A program made the position numbers and the translations under genes. A stretch of DNA of 64,000 nucleotides from CAYJAD01 sp964368075 (lineage in GTDB: Bacteria; Desulfobacterota; Desulfovibrionia; Desulfovibrionales; Desulfovibrionaceae): assembly GCA_964368075.1 (NCBI GenBank), contig CAYJAD010000010.1, positions 3,327 through 67,326 of the forward strand. The letters run 5' to 3'. Each line of letters opens with the position of its first letter. The first letter of the stretch is position 1. Of the stretch, positions 1 to 8,119 are shown in pieces. The notes beneath the pieces are model-generated. The model had not been told where the DNA came from, did no database searches, and saw only the letters and a program-made list of their open reading frames with translations.

Positions 1-45
1 AAGATTCTGCAGGGACACGAAGGGATTATTATATCTGCAAAAAAA

Positions 46-501
46 CTAAAATGGTTTTGTATATTTCAATTCGCCTATGAGTTGATGAGCTTCAGCACCA
101 GATAGATTATGTAAGTATTTACCGAACTTTTCTTGGGCAAAGTTGTCGCCCGTGCTTCCTTTCTTTCTTGCGGAGTTTTCTATCCAATCTATTTGCTTGT
201 CACTAGCCGGCTTATTTCCCCCGCCATTGAACCGTGTTTTATCGTTCGTATGATTGTTATTATACTGAATCTTTTTCGATTCTTGACCAGGGTTATGTAT
301 GCTTTGTGATTGTGTTTCACATACCAACATAGCCAATTGTATTTTGCTGTTGCTGATAGCGGCTTGAGATGCTACTTCAAGAGTAGCACCCTTACCAAGC
401 ATGGTTGCTTTTTTGCCGTCGTTACTTTCTACTGTGGCACGACAAATGATACCCTCTGCACTTTCTATTACAAAATCTGTAGAAATATTGATTAAACTCA
501 T
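46..501 (-). CDS. Hypothetical island protein, possible DNA-binding accessory
   Basis: Protein of 151 residues with a good AGAGAGG ribosome site upstream of the ATG. The N-terminal 50 residues look like a compact beta-rich domain with alternating charged and hydrophobic residues. Residues 60-100 are polar and Asn/Gln/Lys-rich, probably disordered. The last 50 residues, beginning ASDKQIDWIENSARKKG, resemble the short C-terminal helical motif (QI..I..LA.K.G...L..LT..EA..LI..LK) found at the ends of several phage recombination and single-strand annealing proteins. This resemblance is from memory of the motif and is not a family assignment. It follows the HigA-like gene by about 40 bp in the same orientation and may share its transcript. 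Function unknown. Confidence 0.6.
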   Translation of the reverse strand: MSLINISTDFVIESAEGIICRATVESNDGKKATMLGKGATLEVASQAAISNSKIQLAMLVCETQSQSIHNPGQESKKIQYNNNHTNDKTRFNGGGNKPASDKQIDWIENSARKKGSTGDNFAQEKFGKYLHNLSGAEAHQLIGELKYTKPF

Positions 502-542
502 AAAAACAACCTCTCTTTAATTAAAAATTAGTAGACACAAAA

Positions 543-812
543 TCATTCAAATCTAACGCTGATGCCCAACCCTTGCAGTACCTTCTTGATGGTGTCGTGC
601 CGTGGCTTAGCACCATGCCTCAAGCTACGATACAAGTTGGTACGGTCAAGGCCAGTGGACATAGCTAAATGGCTCATACCTTGGATTTTGGCGATATCTC
701 CAAGGGTTTCATAGAAAGTGTCATTCCCTTTCGCCTCTGCTTGTTTAAGCTTGGCTATCAAGTCTTCCTTGGTCATGTGCTTGCTGTGTGTAGAATACTT
801 TTCATGTGTCAT
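543..812 (-). CDS. HigA-like addiction-module antidote, orphan
   Basis: Protein of 89 residues ending in a Cro/HTH domain of the HigA2/DNA-binding antidote type. Residues 30-89 contain the pattern DIAKIQGMSHLA, TGLDRTNLYRSL and TIKKVLQGLGI, which is characteristic of this family and corresponds to helix-turn-helix plus tail. Start chosen at 812 because GGAGG lies just upstream. Such antidotes normally follow a HigB/RelE-like toxin gene of about 100 codons. Here the upstream 290 bp contains no ORF of that size, only an AT-rich region and a terminator. It is therefore an orphan antitoxin or a solo repressor recruited as an island regulator. Confidence 0.8.
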   Translation of the reverse strand: MTHEKYSTHSKHMTKEDLIAKLKQAEAKGNDTFYETLGDIAKIQGMSHLAMSTGLDRTNLYRSLRHGAKPRHDTIKKVLQGLGISVRFE

Positions 813-991
813 AGAACCTCCTTCTATGTGCTGTTGTGATTTAACGTCGCATATAATAATAACTTTATTCAGATATAAACACCTGTAAAATAAACTTTAA
901 TCTCAAAGCTAAAACATTCAATCAAAGTTTGCCTGTGCAATGCACACCAAATTTACACAACAAGTAGTCAGTTAATGTTTTTACTTACAAA

Positions 992-1028
992 AAAGTCCCG
1001 TACAAAATGCTGCGCTGTACGGGACTTT
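992..1028 (-). terminator. Bidirectional rho-independent terminator
   Basis: A perfect 13-bp stem (AAAGTCCCGTACA at 992-1004 paired with 1016-1028) closes an 11-nt loop. It is flanked by A-runs on the left and T/A-rich sequence on the right, so it can work on either strand. It lies about 75 bp after the stop codon of the primase-helicase gene and separates it from the higA-like gene. Confidence 0.85.
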
Positions 1029-1056
1029 ATTTAAATTTCGAGTAAATATTTATAAT

Positions 1057-1081
1057 TTACACACTTACACACACTACACAC
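1057..1081. repeat. Tandem 8-bp repeats TTACACAC (iteron-like)
   Basis: Two adjacent exact copies of TTACACAC at 1057-1064 and 1065-1072 are followed by a degenerate ACTACACAC. The same octamer, direct or inverted, recurs in the intergenic region on the other side of the primase-helicase gene (4105-4120 and 4188-4203). The spacing of 8 bp and the location on both sides of the replication gene suggest protein-binding iterons; the binding protein is not known. Confidence 0.5.
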
Positions 1082-1104
1082 TAGTTTCTGAATGAAACAC
1101 ACCA

Positions 1105-4038
1105 TCAAAAACTTATCATTTCAGGTGGTTTGTTAGGTGTTGTATGGTTAGTATTTTTTTTATTTTCATCTGTCTCATACAATTCTGCATAGATGTTATC
1201 AATAATGACAGAAAAACCTCGTGGAGGTCTTTTTCCGCTAAAGCTTTTTTGAGTTTGTACTCTGTCATTTCTGCGCACAAGTAATTTTTTTGAGTCAAGA
1301 TGTTTAACTAGCTCTTGATATTGGTCGTCACGGCAAAAACTATTCTCTGTGAGATACTTTCTAGCTATAAAACAGCAACGCTTCTTATTTTCTTCATAAT
1401 AGTAAACAGGATCTGCTTTTTTATCAGGAGTATAAAAGCTTGAAAACTTCCCATTAAAATTATTTTCCACAAGCTCGATTATTTTCTTGCCAAGCTCCTG
1501 GATTTCTAATTCGACAGGACCACCATGAAGTCGTAGCCATAACTCAAAGCAATATTTAGCGGCATATTGGCAAGCCCCATTTTCCCATGAAAAAAAACCT
1601 TGTTTGATGCCATATTCACCAACAGCAGCTAGCAAGGCAAAATTATCAGCTACCCGTCTAGATTGTGAATTAAGCACAACATTGTTAATGGAAGTAAAAA
1701 ATGCTACTTTTTCTTTATGAATAAAGTTTTCCACCTCATTGGTGCCATGCTTGCTTTGAATACTCCTAATATACGCTAGAAGCGGAGTACCTTTGTATTT
1801 CGTACTGTTCACGCTTAACGTGTCGGCAAATTCTGCGGCCGTCAACCCTTGGGGGATTTTTGTGAAGATTTTATTTCCGCTTCCTCCATCGGCTAAAAGA
1901 CATACAAGGCGCACAGCTTGCCCAGCCATGGGTCTTTTGTTAAAGCCTTGCCGTATTTTCTCAGCAGATGTCAGCTCTCCCGAAGATAAAAATAAACAAC
2001 ACCATGTAAAAATATCACGGGCTTGACCATATTTGCTCGCTCTCCCTTTACCTTCACCATTGGCGAGCATATATATGGCTGCGTCAACAGCATCAGCGGT
2101 ACCTTGCCCCAGTTCGTCTAAGATCATGCATAAATGATTATGCAACACGGCTTGCCCCTCAAGGGCGTTGTCGGTTTTTCGCCATGTGGTGAAGTTTACA
2201 CCGGTGACGGAAGAATTTATTTTTAGCCCTGTACTTTTTCCACTTGAAGAACCGCCATAAAGGTGTATCCCAAATCCGCTATGCCCCATCATTTGTAAAA
2301 ACAAAGGGGCGACTCCAAGCATTATCACCAATTGGAGCAAAGGGTTCCCTTCACACATCTTGCCAATATTTTCTTGCCACTCTTCCAATGTGCCCTTAAT
2401 TTCTACGAGAGGCTTTGAAATTCTAGGATCAAATATCAAGTAATCTCCACTTTTATGTTCCCCCAAGTCATGCGGGGCAAACAACAATACTTTCCTATGA
2501 TTTTTATTATGGGGCTTAATCTCAAACCAGCCGCTTTTTTGAATGACAAGAGCTCGCTTATCAGGGAATGTATTACGTAAATACCTTAATAATCTATACC
2601 TGTTAGCTTTTTCATGGTCGAATTCCAAACCAGCATTAAGCAGACTATTAAGAGCATTTTCTGCTGTTCCTGACAAATCTGTGGCAGGAATTGAGAGCAG
2701 ATGCTCGTTTCCATCAGAGTCTATCAGTTTAACATATTTTGACCAACATTGTCCCTCGGCAGTTCGACCTCGAGCTATAACCTCTATATAACTGGAAACT
2801 TTTACGTAACTAGTTTTATCTGAGGCGTCAGGGTAGTACAGCAAGCCACTAGGTGTTGCTGCATATTCACCAGTATCATTATTTGCTGTATATATCTGCT
2901 GATAATGGTCAATGGGGCACTTAATCTGGCAATTTTTTTGGCAAAATCCAGCTTTTTGAATTTCTTTGCATGTTGGAATTCCATATTGATGGGCATGTTC
3001 TAATTTTTTTTGGGTTTCATCTTCATCATACCGATCAGGATCATTCGCACTTATCAAATGAAAAAAATTACAACCCAAAGATCCCATGGCTACACAAATT
3101 CTTGCAAGCAAAAACCATGCTGGCTCTACTAAACTCTTTGCATTATCATAGCAATCTTTTATAAAATCACATTTAAAAGCAGTTCCAGTAACTGCCATTT
3201 TTTGAACTTTACTATTAAAACACAAATTAGTTTTCTTAGCCTCCAAAAGTATTTTCTGGAGCTTGGGCGCTACTTCAATGGTCTTTTCAAATTCAGACCA
3301 GTTGTCTTCTTCAAAAATATTTCTGTCCTGTTTGACGATATCTTCAAAAAAGCTAGCATCACATTGTGTAATTTCGTCATATGTAACCGGCACCTTGAAA
3401 TTGCCATCATAACGCCGAATATGTGGGAGGCGTATCAATTGTCCCTTACCCCCTTTGAACCCACAATTATCAATATATTTTTCCTCTAACGCTAAGTTTG
3501 TGTACCGAACTTTCAATGCTTCAGGTATTGAAGAATTATCAGGATCAAAACTAAGTATATGGTCTAATATGGATTGATAAATATCGTTGAGGGCAATATC
3601 TCCATTTTCTGAGCCTATAAGTTTTGCAGGTACCATGACATGGAAACCTTTGCCGCCACTGGCATAATAACGCAAACATTCTGGATTAACATCATAATTA
3701 TAGCAAAGTACAGCAATAAAATTGCGCACAGCTTTGAGGGCAGTAGGAATATCTCCGACTCTTTTACTTTCTCCAGTATAATCATCCCAAACATCTTTTT
3801 TAGCATCAAAGTCAAGCACCATATCACCAAAGCGCATGGGCTGTTGCTTGCCTTGCTCAACCGGATGACTAAATGAAAAAGCCGAAAAAGAATTATTGCC
3901 ATCTGCAAGTGCTTTTTCTCTCCCCTCATGGGTATCTTCGTATACCTTCCACTTTTGAGGAGAGCTATTAGAGTTAATAAAACTATTTTCCCCTATGTTT
4001 CCGGCATATAAAATGCGATTTTTTTTATTTTTCAGCAT
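1105..4038 (-). CDS. Primase-helicase: AEP-like primase domain fused to DUF927 helicase
   Basis: Large 977-residue replication protein, expected to prime and unwind DNA for the element. The N-terminal part has archaeo-eukaryotic primase signatures: an acidic VLDFD motif (residues 74-78), SGGKGFHVMVP (127-137) and RLPHIRRY (203-210). A cysteine group C357, C366, C370 and C374 looks like a zinc or iron-sulfur site. From about residue 395 the protein matches DUF927, a superfamily II helicase-like ATPase module of phages and plasmids, with a Walker A GGSSSGKST at 595-603 and a downstream acidic ILDELGQGT segment. Such fused primase-helicases are the replication proteins of many integrated satellites and plasmids. 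Possible iterons flank the gene. Exact mechanism and origin are inferred. Confidence 0.85.
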   Translation of the reverse strand: MLKNKKNRILYAGNIGENSFINSNSSPQKWKVYEDTHEGREKALADGNNSFSAFSFSHPVEQGKQQPMRFGDMVLDFDAKKDVWDDYTGESKRVGDIPTALKAVRNFIAVLCYNYDVNPECLRYYASGGKGFHVMVPAKLIGSENGDIALNDIYQSILDHILSFDPDNSSIPEALKVRYTNLALEEKYIDNCGFKGGKGQLIRLPHIRRYDGNFKVPVTYDEITQCDASFFEDIVKQDRNIFEEDNWSEFEKTIEVAPKLQKILLEAKKTNLCFNSKVQKMAVTGTAFKCDFIKDCYDNAKSLVEPAWFLLARICVAMGSLGCNFFHLISANDPDRYDEDETQKKLEHAHQYGIPTCKEIQKAGFCQKNCQIKCPIDHYQQIYTANNDTGEYAATPSGLLYYPDASDKTSYVKVSSYIEVIARGRTAEGQCWSKYVKLIDSDGNEHLLSIPATDLSGTAENALNSLLNAGLEFDHEKANRYRLLRYLRNTFPDKRALVIQKSGWFEIKPHNKNHRKVLLFAPHDLGEHKSGDYLIFDPRISKPLVEIKGTLEEWQENIGKMCEGNPLLQLVIMLGVAPLFLQMMGHSGFGIHLYGGSSSGKSTGLKINSSVTGVNFTTWRKTDNALEGQAVLHNHLCMILDELGQGTADAVDAAIYMLANGEGKGRASKYGQARDIFTWCCLFLSSGELTSAEKIRQGFNKRPMAGQAVRLVCLLADGGSGNKIFTKIPQGLTAAEFADTLSVNSTKYKGTPLLAYIRSIQSKHGTNEVENFIHKEKVAFFTSINNVVLNSQSRRVADNFALLAAVGEYGIKQGFFSWENGACQYAAKYCFELWLRLHGGPVELEIQELGKKIIELVENNFNGKFSSFYTPDKKADPVYYYEENKKRCCFIARKYLTENSFCRDDQYQELVKHLDSKKLLVRRNDRVQTQKSFSGKRPPRGFSVIIDNIYAELYETDENKKNTNHTTPNKPPEMISF

Positions 4039-4104
4039 AATTCACCTATAAATGTTAGTGTTTTTTTAAAATATATTACATATTAACAAACCGTGTTGTG
4101 CAAG

Positions 4105-4203
4105 GTGTGTAACTGTGTAAATGGATACAAAACACTTGTACTGCCATGATTTTTTGAGATATTTTTTACACAACACCTAAAAGATGATTACACACTTGCA
4201 CAC
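4105..4203. repeat. Inverted pair of octamer doublets
   Basis: GTGTGTAA-CTGTGTAA (4105-4120) and TTACACAC-TTGCACAC (4188-4203) are two adjacent octamers each, in opposite orientation. Flanking bases extend the match to a shared GTGCAAG(G)TGTGTAA sequence. A further half-site TTACACAA is at 4166-4173. The same unit is repeated at 1057-1072 beyond the other end of the primase-helicase gene. Confidence 0.5.
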
Positions 4204-4336
4204 TTAGTAGTTTTAAAAACTATATTCGTGATAACTGTCATGTACATATTATGCTGTTGCTTTTTTGCAACATTTACCGAATATGCAGTACTGAAGTTAC
4301 TGAAGAATATAGCTGTCCGAAAATCCGCGTCCGGAC

Positions 4337-4372
4337 ACTTATATGGCTTCCCTTTAGGGAAGCCATATAAGT
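4337..4372. terminator. Perfect 17-bp hairpin after the RepA-like gene
   Basis: ACTTATATGGCTTCCCT (4337-4353) is followed by a 2-nt loop and its exact complement (4356-4372). It lies 19 bp beyond the stop codon of the upstream minus-strand gene. A U-rich tail follows only in the plus direction (TTTT), so on the minus strand it may act as an mRNA-stabilising 3' hairpin or a protein-binding dyad rather than a classical terminator. Confidence 0.55.
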
Positions 4373-4390
4373 TTTGGATGGACAAGGGAG

Positions 4391-6625
4391 CTATTTGCTA
4401 AAATAAATTTTATCTGCTTTTTCTAGGGTTTTTATAACTTCATATGCCTTGGTGCGCTTTGCAATATTCTCATGCTCTACCCACCTAACAAAATCTGATT
4501 TTATTTCGTTAGGGTATTGAGCGCGTAAGGCTAATATAGAATTCACAATTTCCTCAACCTTCTGAGGATTTTTGGGTGATACATCATCCATAGTTTTAAC
4601 AACCTCTATGTTTAAATCATCCGTATCACCTGTAAACACGGTATCATCACTGAATAATTCCTGTTTCGGCGAATTGGTCGCAATAATAATGTCCGAAAGC
4701 TTAAAAGTTGCCCACGAGGTATTTTCATCACTAAAATGTCTATTTTTTGTAATATCAATAGTAATAGTACTACCTTTAGCTTTCTTCATAAAAAACACAG
4801 CGTCCAGGCCAATATCCTTTCCGATGGAACCAAATGGACTATTTCCTGTTTTTGATGGATGATCAACAACTATAAGTGATTTATTACGTTGCTTGCACCA
4901 CTTATATCTGTCGTTCAATATTTTTGTGCCGCCCATCTCGGTGCTCATGGCAGAAGGAAAAGCCCAGTGTAAACTATCAACTATTATGATATCTGCCTCA
5001 TTAATATCAGGTAATACGCTTGCCCACCCTTCTTCAGTATCGAGGTGTAAATCTGTTTTTTCGTCAATGGCAGAACGAATACGAATATTAGCATTAGCGT
5101 ATGCGATTTGCTCTTCAGTTAATTTCATTGCTTCAAAAATATTATTAAAGCGTTCACGTATATCAGGCCCTGCCAATTCGTAATCAAAGATAAGTACTGT
5201 ATATTGGCGAAAAGGACATATCTGCCCATTAAGTCCTTCTGTTTTAAGGATTAAGCATACTGCCAGATATAACATAAGCATACTTTTTCCGGTACCTCTT
5301 GGAGCTACGATTGTGGCTTGATGCCCAAGAGCTAAGGCTCCTTTTAACAGCATTTCTTTTACATCTAAATTCGGAATATCATCAAGGGAAATAGCTTTTG
5401 GCAAAAGCCCTTCAGGAGGTTGGATTCCATATTTGCTAAGAGCATGTCTTCCAAATTCCTTAATGGATACTGGATTATTAATAGCATTTTCAAGATTTGA
5501 CGGCGACAAATCTTCCCAAAATTGATCAGCCGTGTTTGCACACTCAGGTAAAGTAAAACATACATTACTACAATGCTTAATAACTTCATTGTAGACAGCA
5601 TACGCCTTTTGATACCCAGCTTTAGATTCTTCGGGAACTATGAACGAATTAAAACCTTTTAACGGTCTAAAGTTCGTCCCTTGTACTATTAAATAGGAGG
5701 TACAAAGATTTTTTTTAATAAACCAAGGATGTTCTTGTATGATGCATCTAGCGCTACTTTCATTATAGAATATAAGTACATTTTCCACGTTATTCCGATT
5801 ATCAACAATACTTGGTAAATTATAAAGTGGGTACGGAGGTGCCATATTTAGCGTATCATAAAAGGTGGTTGAGCGAGCGTGATGATTTACGAACTTCCAT
5901 GCTGTTATAGGCACTCGCACACGTTCTCTTTTTTTGTTAAAAAATTCTAATAAAATTAAAATAATATCTCCATTTTCGGCATAGTAAGGATATTGTGCAA
6001 ATTCTTTATATCCTGCAACTACTGGATAGCAGTTTTGTAAAACAGAAAAAATGTCATTTCCTTTGATTATTGGAAATTGATTTTCTGGTATTGCCACACG
6101 ATAGTGCATTGGCTTTTCACAAAAAATAAACCTTTGATAAAAGGTAAGTTTTCCTATAATACTATCAGGCAAGTTGGCTAATAAATTTTCAGGCTTGCAT
6201 CGCAAAATTTTCGGAAGTAAAGTTATAATATTATAACCATAGACAGTTTCATATTGTTTCGCATTGTTAAGAATAATTTCATTCCTTTTGTCACCTGGGG
6301 TTAAGGACGAATAATATCTCCACTCATCAATGTGTTTATACGCTCCCAAGCTCTCAGGAGGTAAGGAAACAAGATACTCATCATTTACTAAAAGAGTTTC
6401 CTTATCATAGTATTTGACGGTAGCAATAAGTTCCAGCAACCCTATGAGAAATTTTTGAAAAATTACAAGAAATCTAATTAATAAATCCTGTTGACAAGCA
6501 GTCTCCAAGTCAGCACTAGATGATTTCTCGCTGATAATACCATTATGGATTGGCATCTCTCTATTCTGTTCCAATTGCTTGTGTCTCCTCACCCCATGTC
6601 TAGAATTTGATCTATAACCGCTCAT
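4391..6625 (-). CDS. RepA-like RecA-fold ATPase (AAA_25) with long N-terminal domain
   Basis: Protein of 744 residues. The C-terminal half (about residues 415-650) is a RecA-type NTPase of the RepA/AAA_25 class: Walker A APRGTGKS at 441-448, an LIFDYEL strand near 478-484, Walker B IIIVDSLHW near 546-554 and an IVVDHPSKTG segment. In plasmids such as RSF1010 this class forms the hexameric replicative helicase. The first 400 residues, with several cysteines and aromatic stretches, match no family I recognise. It lies immediately upstream of the primase-helicase gene in the same direction, so the two probably form the replication module. Why two ATPases are needed is unclear; one may load the other. 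Confidence 0.75.
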   Translation of the reverse strand: MSGYRSNSRHGVRRHKQLEQNREMPIHNGIISEKSSSADLETACQQDLLIRFLVIFQKFLIGLLELIATVKYYDKETLLVNDEYLVSLPPESLGAYKHIDEWRYYSSLTPGDKRNEIILNNAKQYETVYGYNIITLLPKILRCKPENLLANLPDSIIGKLTFYQRFIFCEKPMHYRVAIPENQFPIIKGNDIFSVLQNCYPVVAGYKEFAQYPYYAENGDIILILLEFFNKKRERVRVPITAWKFVNHHARSTTFYDTLNMAPPYPLYNLPSIVDNRNNVENVLIFYNESSARCIIQEHPWFIKKNLCTSYLIVQGTNFRPLKGFNSFIVPEESKAGYQKAYAVYNEVIKHCSNVCFTLPECANTADQFWEDLSPSNLENAINNPVSIKEFGRHALSKYGIQPPEGLLPKAISLDDIPNLDVKEMLLKGALALGHQATIVAPRGTGKSMLMLYLAVCLILKTEGLNGQICPFRQYTVLIFDYELAGPDIRERFNNIFEAMKLTEEQIAYANANIRIRSAIDEKTDLHLDTEEGWASVLPDINEADIIIVDSLHWAFPSAMSTEMGGTKILNDRYKWCKQRNKSLIVVDHPSKTGNSPFGSIGKDIGLDAVFFMKKAKGSTITIDITKNRHFSDENTSWATFKLSDIIIATNSPKQELFSDDTVFTGDTDDLNIEVVKTMDDVSPKNPQKVEEIVNSILALRAQYPNEIKSDFVRWVEHENIAKRTKAYEVIKTLEKADKIYFSK

Positions 6626-6687
6626 AGCTTATTCCTCTTTAATTAAAGTTGTTTGTTGTTATCAAAGTCGATTTTACAATTACTCAT

Positions 6688-6712
6688 AGGGGTAAGCTTA
6701 AAACTTACCCCT
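6688..6712. terminator. 9-bp hairpin between alpA-like and repA-like genes
   Basis: AGGGGTAAG (6688-6696) pairs with CTTACCCCT (6704-6712) around a 7-nt loop. A short T-run follows on the plus strand; in the minus (gene) direction there is no U-tract, so efficiency as a terminator for the alpA-like gene is uncertain. Confidence 0.5.
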
Positions 6713-6735
6713 TTTCATCAGACAAAGAGAGGCGC

Positions 6736-6951
6736 CTAGAGCTTAATCTTATGCGTATCCATATAGGCATACACATCAGCTAAGCTATACCGTACAGTTC
6801 GTCCTAGTTTCACATAAGGTATGCCACTTCTCTTAAAACGATGCTTTTGCAAGCTAGACACCGATATTCCTATTAGACGAGCAACGTCTTTTTCGGATAA
6901 CCATTGACCTACATCTCTTTTAGCGATATTCTCGCCAATAAAATTTCTCAT
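6736..6951 (-). CDS. AlpA/Xis-type helix-turn-helix regulator
   Basis: Small MerR-superfamily DNA-binding protein of the AlpA/excisionase class. The start is placed at 6951, where GGAGG lies 4-6 bp upstream of the ATG, rather than at the longer ORF start inside the preceding hairpin, giving 71 residues. The winged-HTH signature is clear: WLSEKDVARLIGISVSSLQKHR, then GIPYVKLGRTVRYSLADVYAYM. In prophage-like islands, AlpA proteins activate excision and replication genes or act as Xis. Its place between the integrase cluster and the replication genes fits that role. A hairpin with a U-run directly precedes its ribosome site. Confidence 0.85.
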   Translation of the reverse strand: MRNFIGENIAKRDVGQWLSEKDVARLIGISVSSLQKHRFKRSGIPYVKLGRTVRYSLADVYAYMDTHKIKL

Positions 6952-6960
6952 GAAACCTCC

Positions 6961-6994
6961 AAAAAAAAATGGTTGTAGACTTTCGTCTACAACC
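6961..6994 (-). terminator. Terminator/attenuator directly upstream of the alpA-like ribosome site
   Basis: On the minus strand a 10-bp perfect stem (6971-6980 with 6985-6994) and tetraloop are followed by nine consecutive U (6961-6969) and then immediately by the GGAGG of the alpA-like gene. It ends the transcript of the upstream genes. If the alpA promoter lies upstream of it, it would act as an attenuator. Confidence 0.8.
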
Positions 6995-7091
6995 ACAATG
7001 GATTTTTTTTATTTTAGATTCAGCAGTATTTTCGCATTTTCCAAATAATCCGTCTGCTTTGCATTATAACACAGCGTTATTTAATGGAAAA

Positions 7092-7856
7092 TTATGGAAT
7101 ATAAAAATCAATTCCATCTTTAAGGTAGCTAATATCCCTTGGTATAAGCAAATTTCTATGTTTTATGTTCTTTGATTGAGTGCTTGATGAGCTAGTTGAA
7201 ACATGCTGACCGCGAAAAATTGCCTCTCTTGTTGTTTTTCGTTGATTATCAATCTTACTTTTACAATTAGCTACCTCTTTACATTGACTAGAACTGTTCT
7301 CAGTTACATAACAGCTTCCGTTATTATGGCAGTTTAAAAAATTAAGTTCCCTAAATACAGCTCGGATTTCCTTGAGTGTTTTTCCCTGTATATCTAAATC
7401 CCACTGAAGAAGCCCAAAGAGTTTGCCTCTTGTTGAATTATTGTATGTGGATTTATCATCACTTTTTTGAGGCATTTTACTCATAATTTCGGTTTCTTTT
7501 TTTGTGAGGTCTAGTTTTAAAGAGTGGCGTAATAAACATAAGTTTTTTTGAATTTCTATTAAAATTTTATTAGGATCGTATTCTGAATACAAAAGGTCAA
7601 CATAAAAAACACCTAAAGGTTCGAAGTTATGATTTTTTACTACCTCACAACTCATGAATCCATATTTACTTTGATTTTCTAAGAAATTAGGAATATGTGT
7701 TTTATGAAGTTGTTCCTTGAAATCCAACGCCAAGAATTCTTTGAAATCCATTGGAATAGCAAGTTCTGGAGCACATATTTTGTATGAGCAAGAAATATCA
7801 TACATCCTATGAAACCATTCTTTATCTTCACTAAAAATTTCATTTACCAACTCCAC
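7092..7856 (-). CDS. Hypothetical island protein, 254 residues
   Basis: Not recognised. Start is a GTG at 7856 preceded by TTGAGG. The protein looks soluble and mixed alpha/beta, with an N-terminal acidic helix-rich half, a central Lys/Asp/Ser-rich linker (about residues 125-145), a segment with several cysteines (about 175-200) and a Ser/Thr-rich basic tail. The cysteines are not in a regular zinc-finger pattern. It is followed by the U-run terminator ahead of the alpA-like gene, and lies 38 bp downstream of a 74-residue ORF. Its place between int and alpA is where satellites and prophages carry regulators or defence genes, but nothing in the sequence shows either. Confidence 0.65.
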   Translation of the reverse strand: MELVNEIFSEDKEWFHRMYDISCSYKICAPELAIPMDFKEFLALDFKEQLHKTHIPNFLENQSKYGFMSCEVVKNHNFEPLGVFYVDLLYSEYDPNKILIEIQKNLCLLRHSLKLDLTKKETEIMSKMPQKSDDKSTYNNSTRGKLFGLLQWDLDIQGKTLKEIRAVFRELNFLNCHNNGSCYVTENSSSQCKEVANCKSKIDNQRKTTREAIFRGQHVSTSSSSTQSKNIKHRNLLIPRDISYLKDGIDFYIP

Positions 7857-7894
7857 ATTATCCTCAACTAATTTTGTTAATGTGAGTCCTTGAT

Positions 7895-8119
7895 CTAATT
7901 TTTTTTATATTGTATTTGAATTAACTCACTCAAAAAAGTTGCCCCTAAAAAATTAGAGGTGGATATGTTTCTCTTTTTTAAAGGCAAATTCCAGTTGTCA
8001 TTAAACCATTCAATATCTTCATACTCTTGTTCAAATTTTCTCTTTATATACTCTGCCTTAATAACTAACTGTATGGCACTTTCCTTAAGCTCAGAATACT
8101 CTTTACTAGTAAAGTTCAT
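7895..8119 (-). CDS. Small hypothetical protein overlapping the integrase end
   Basis: 74 residues, highly charged and probably helical (KEYSELKESAIQLVIKAEY). A strong GGAGG-type ribosome site lies inside the end of the integrase gene, and the ORF overlaps the integrase by 14 bp, indicating translational coupling. No family is recognised. Small ORFs at this place sometimes encode recombination directionality factors, but this one shows no helix-turn-helix. Confidence 0.6.
   Translation of the reverse strand: MNFTSKEYSELKESAIQLVIKAEYIKRKFEQEYEDIEWFNDNWNLPLKKRNISTSNFLGATFLSELIQIQYKKN

Larger units (their letters stand above)
4039..4390. other. Intergenic region between the replication genes, candidate origin or control region
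   Basis: These 352 bp hold no convincing gene. The only longer ORF (65 codons on the minus strand) runs through a perfect inverted repeat and has no recognisable product. The region contains octamer repeats in both orientations (4105-4120 and 4188-4203), AT-rich tracts (4060-4090, 4150-4170) and a 17-bp hairpin (4337-4372). The mix of AT-rich DNA and iteron-like octamers next to a primase-helicase gene is what a replication origin would look like, but no function can be shown from sequence. Confidence 0.45.

Noticed and set aside
4188..4385. 65-codon minus-strand ORF between the replication genes
   Set aside because: Runs through a perfect 17-bp inverted repeat and octamer repeats, has no ribosome site and no recognisable product.
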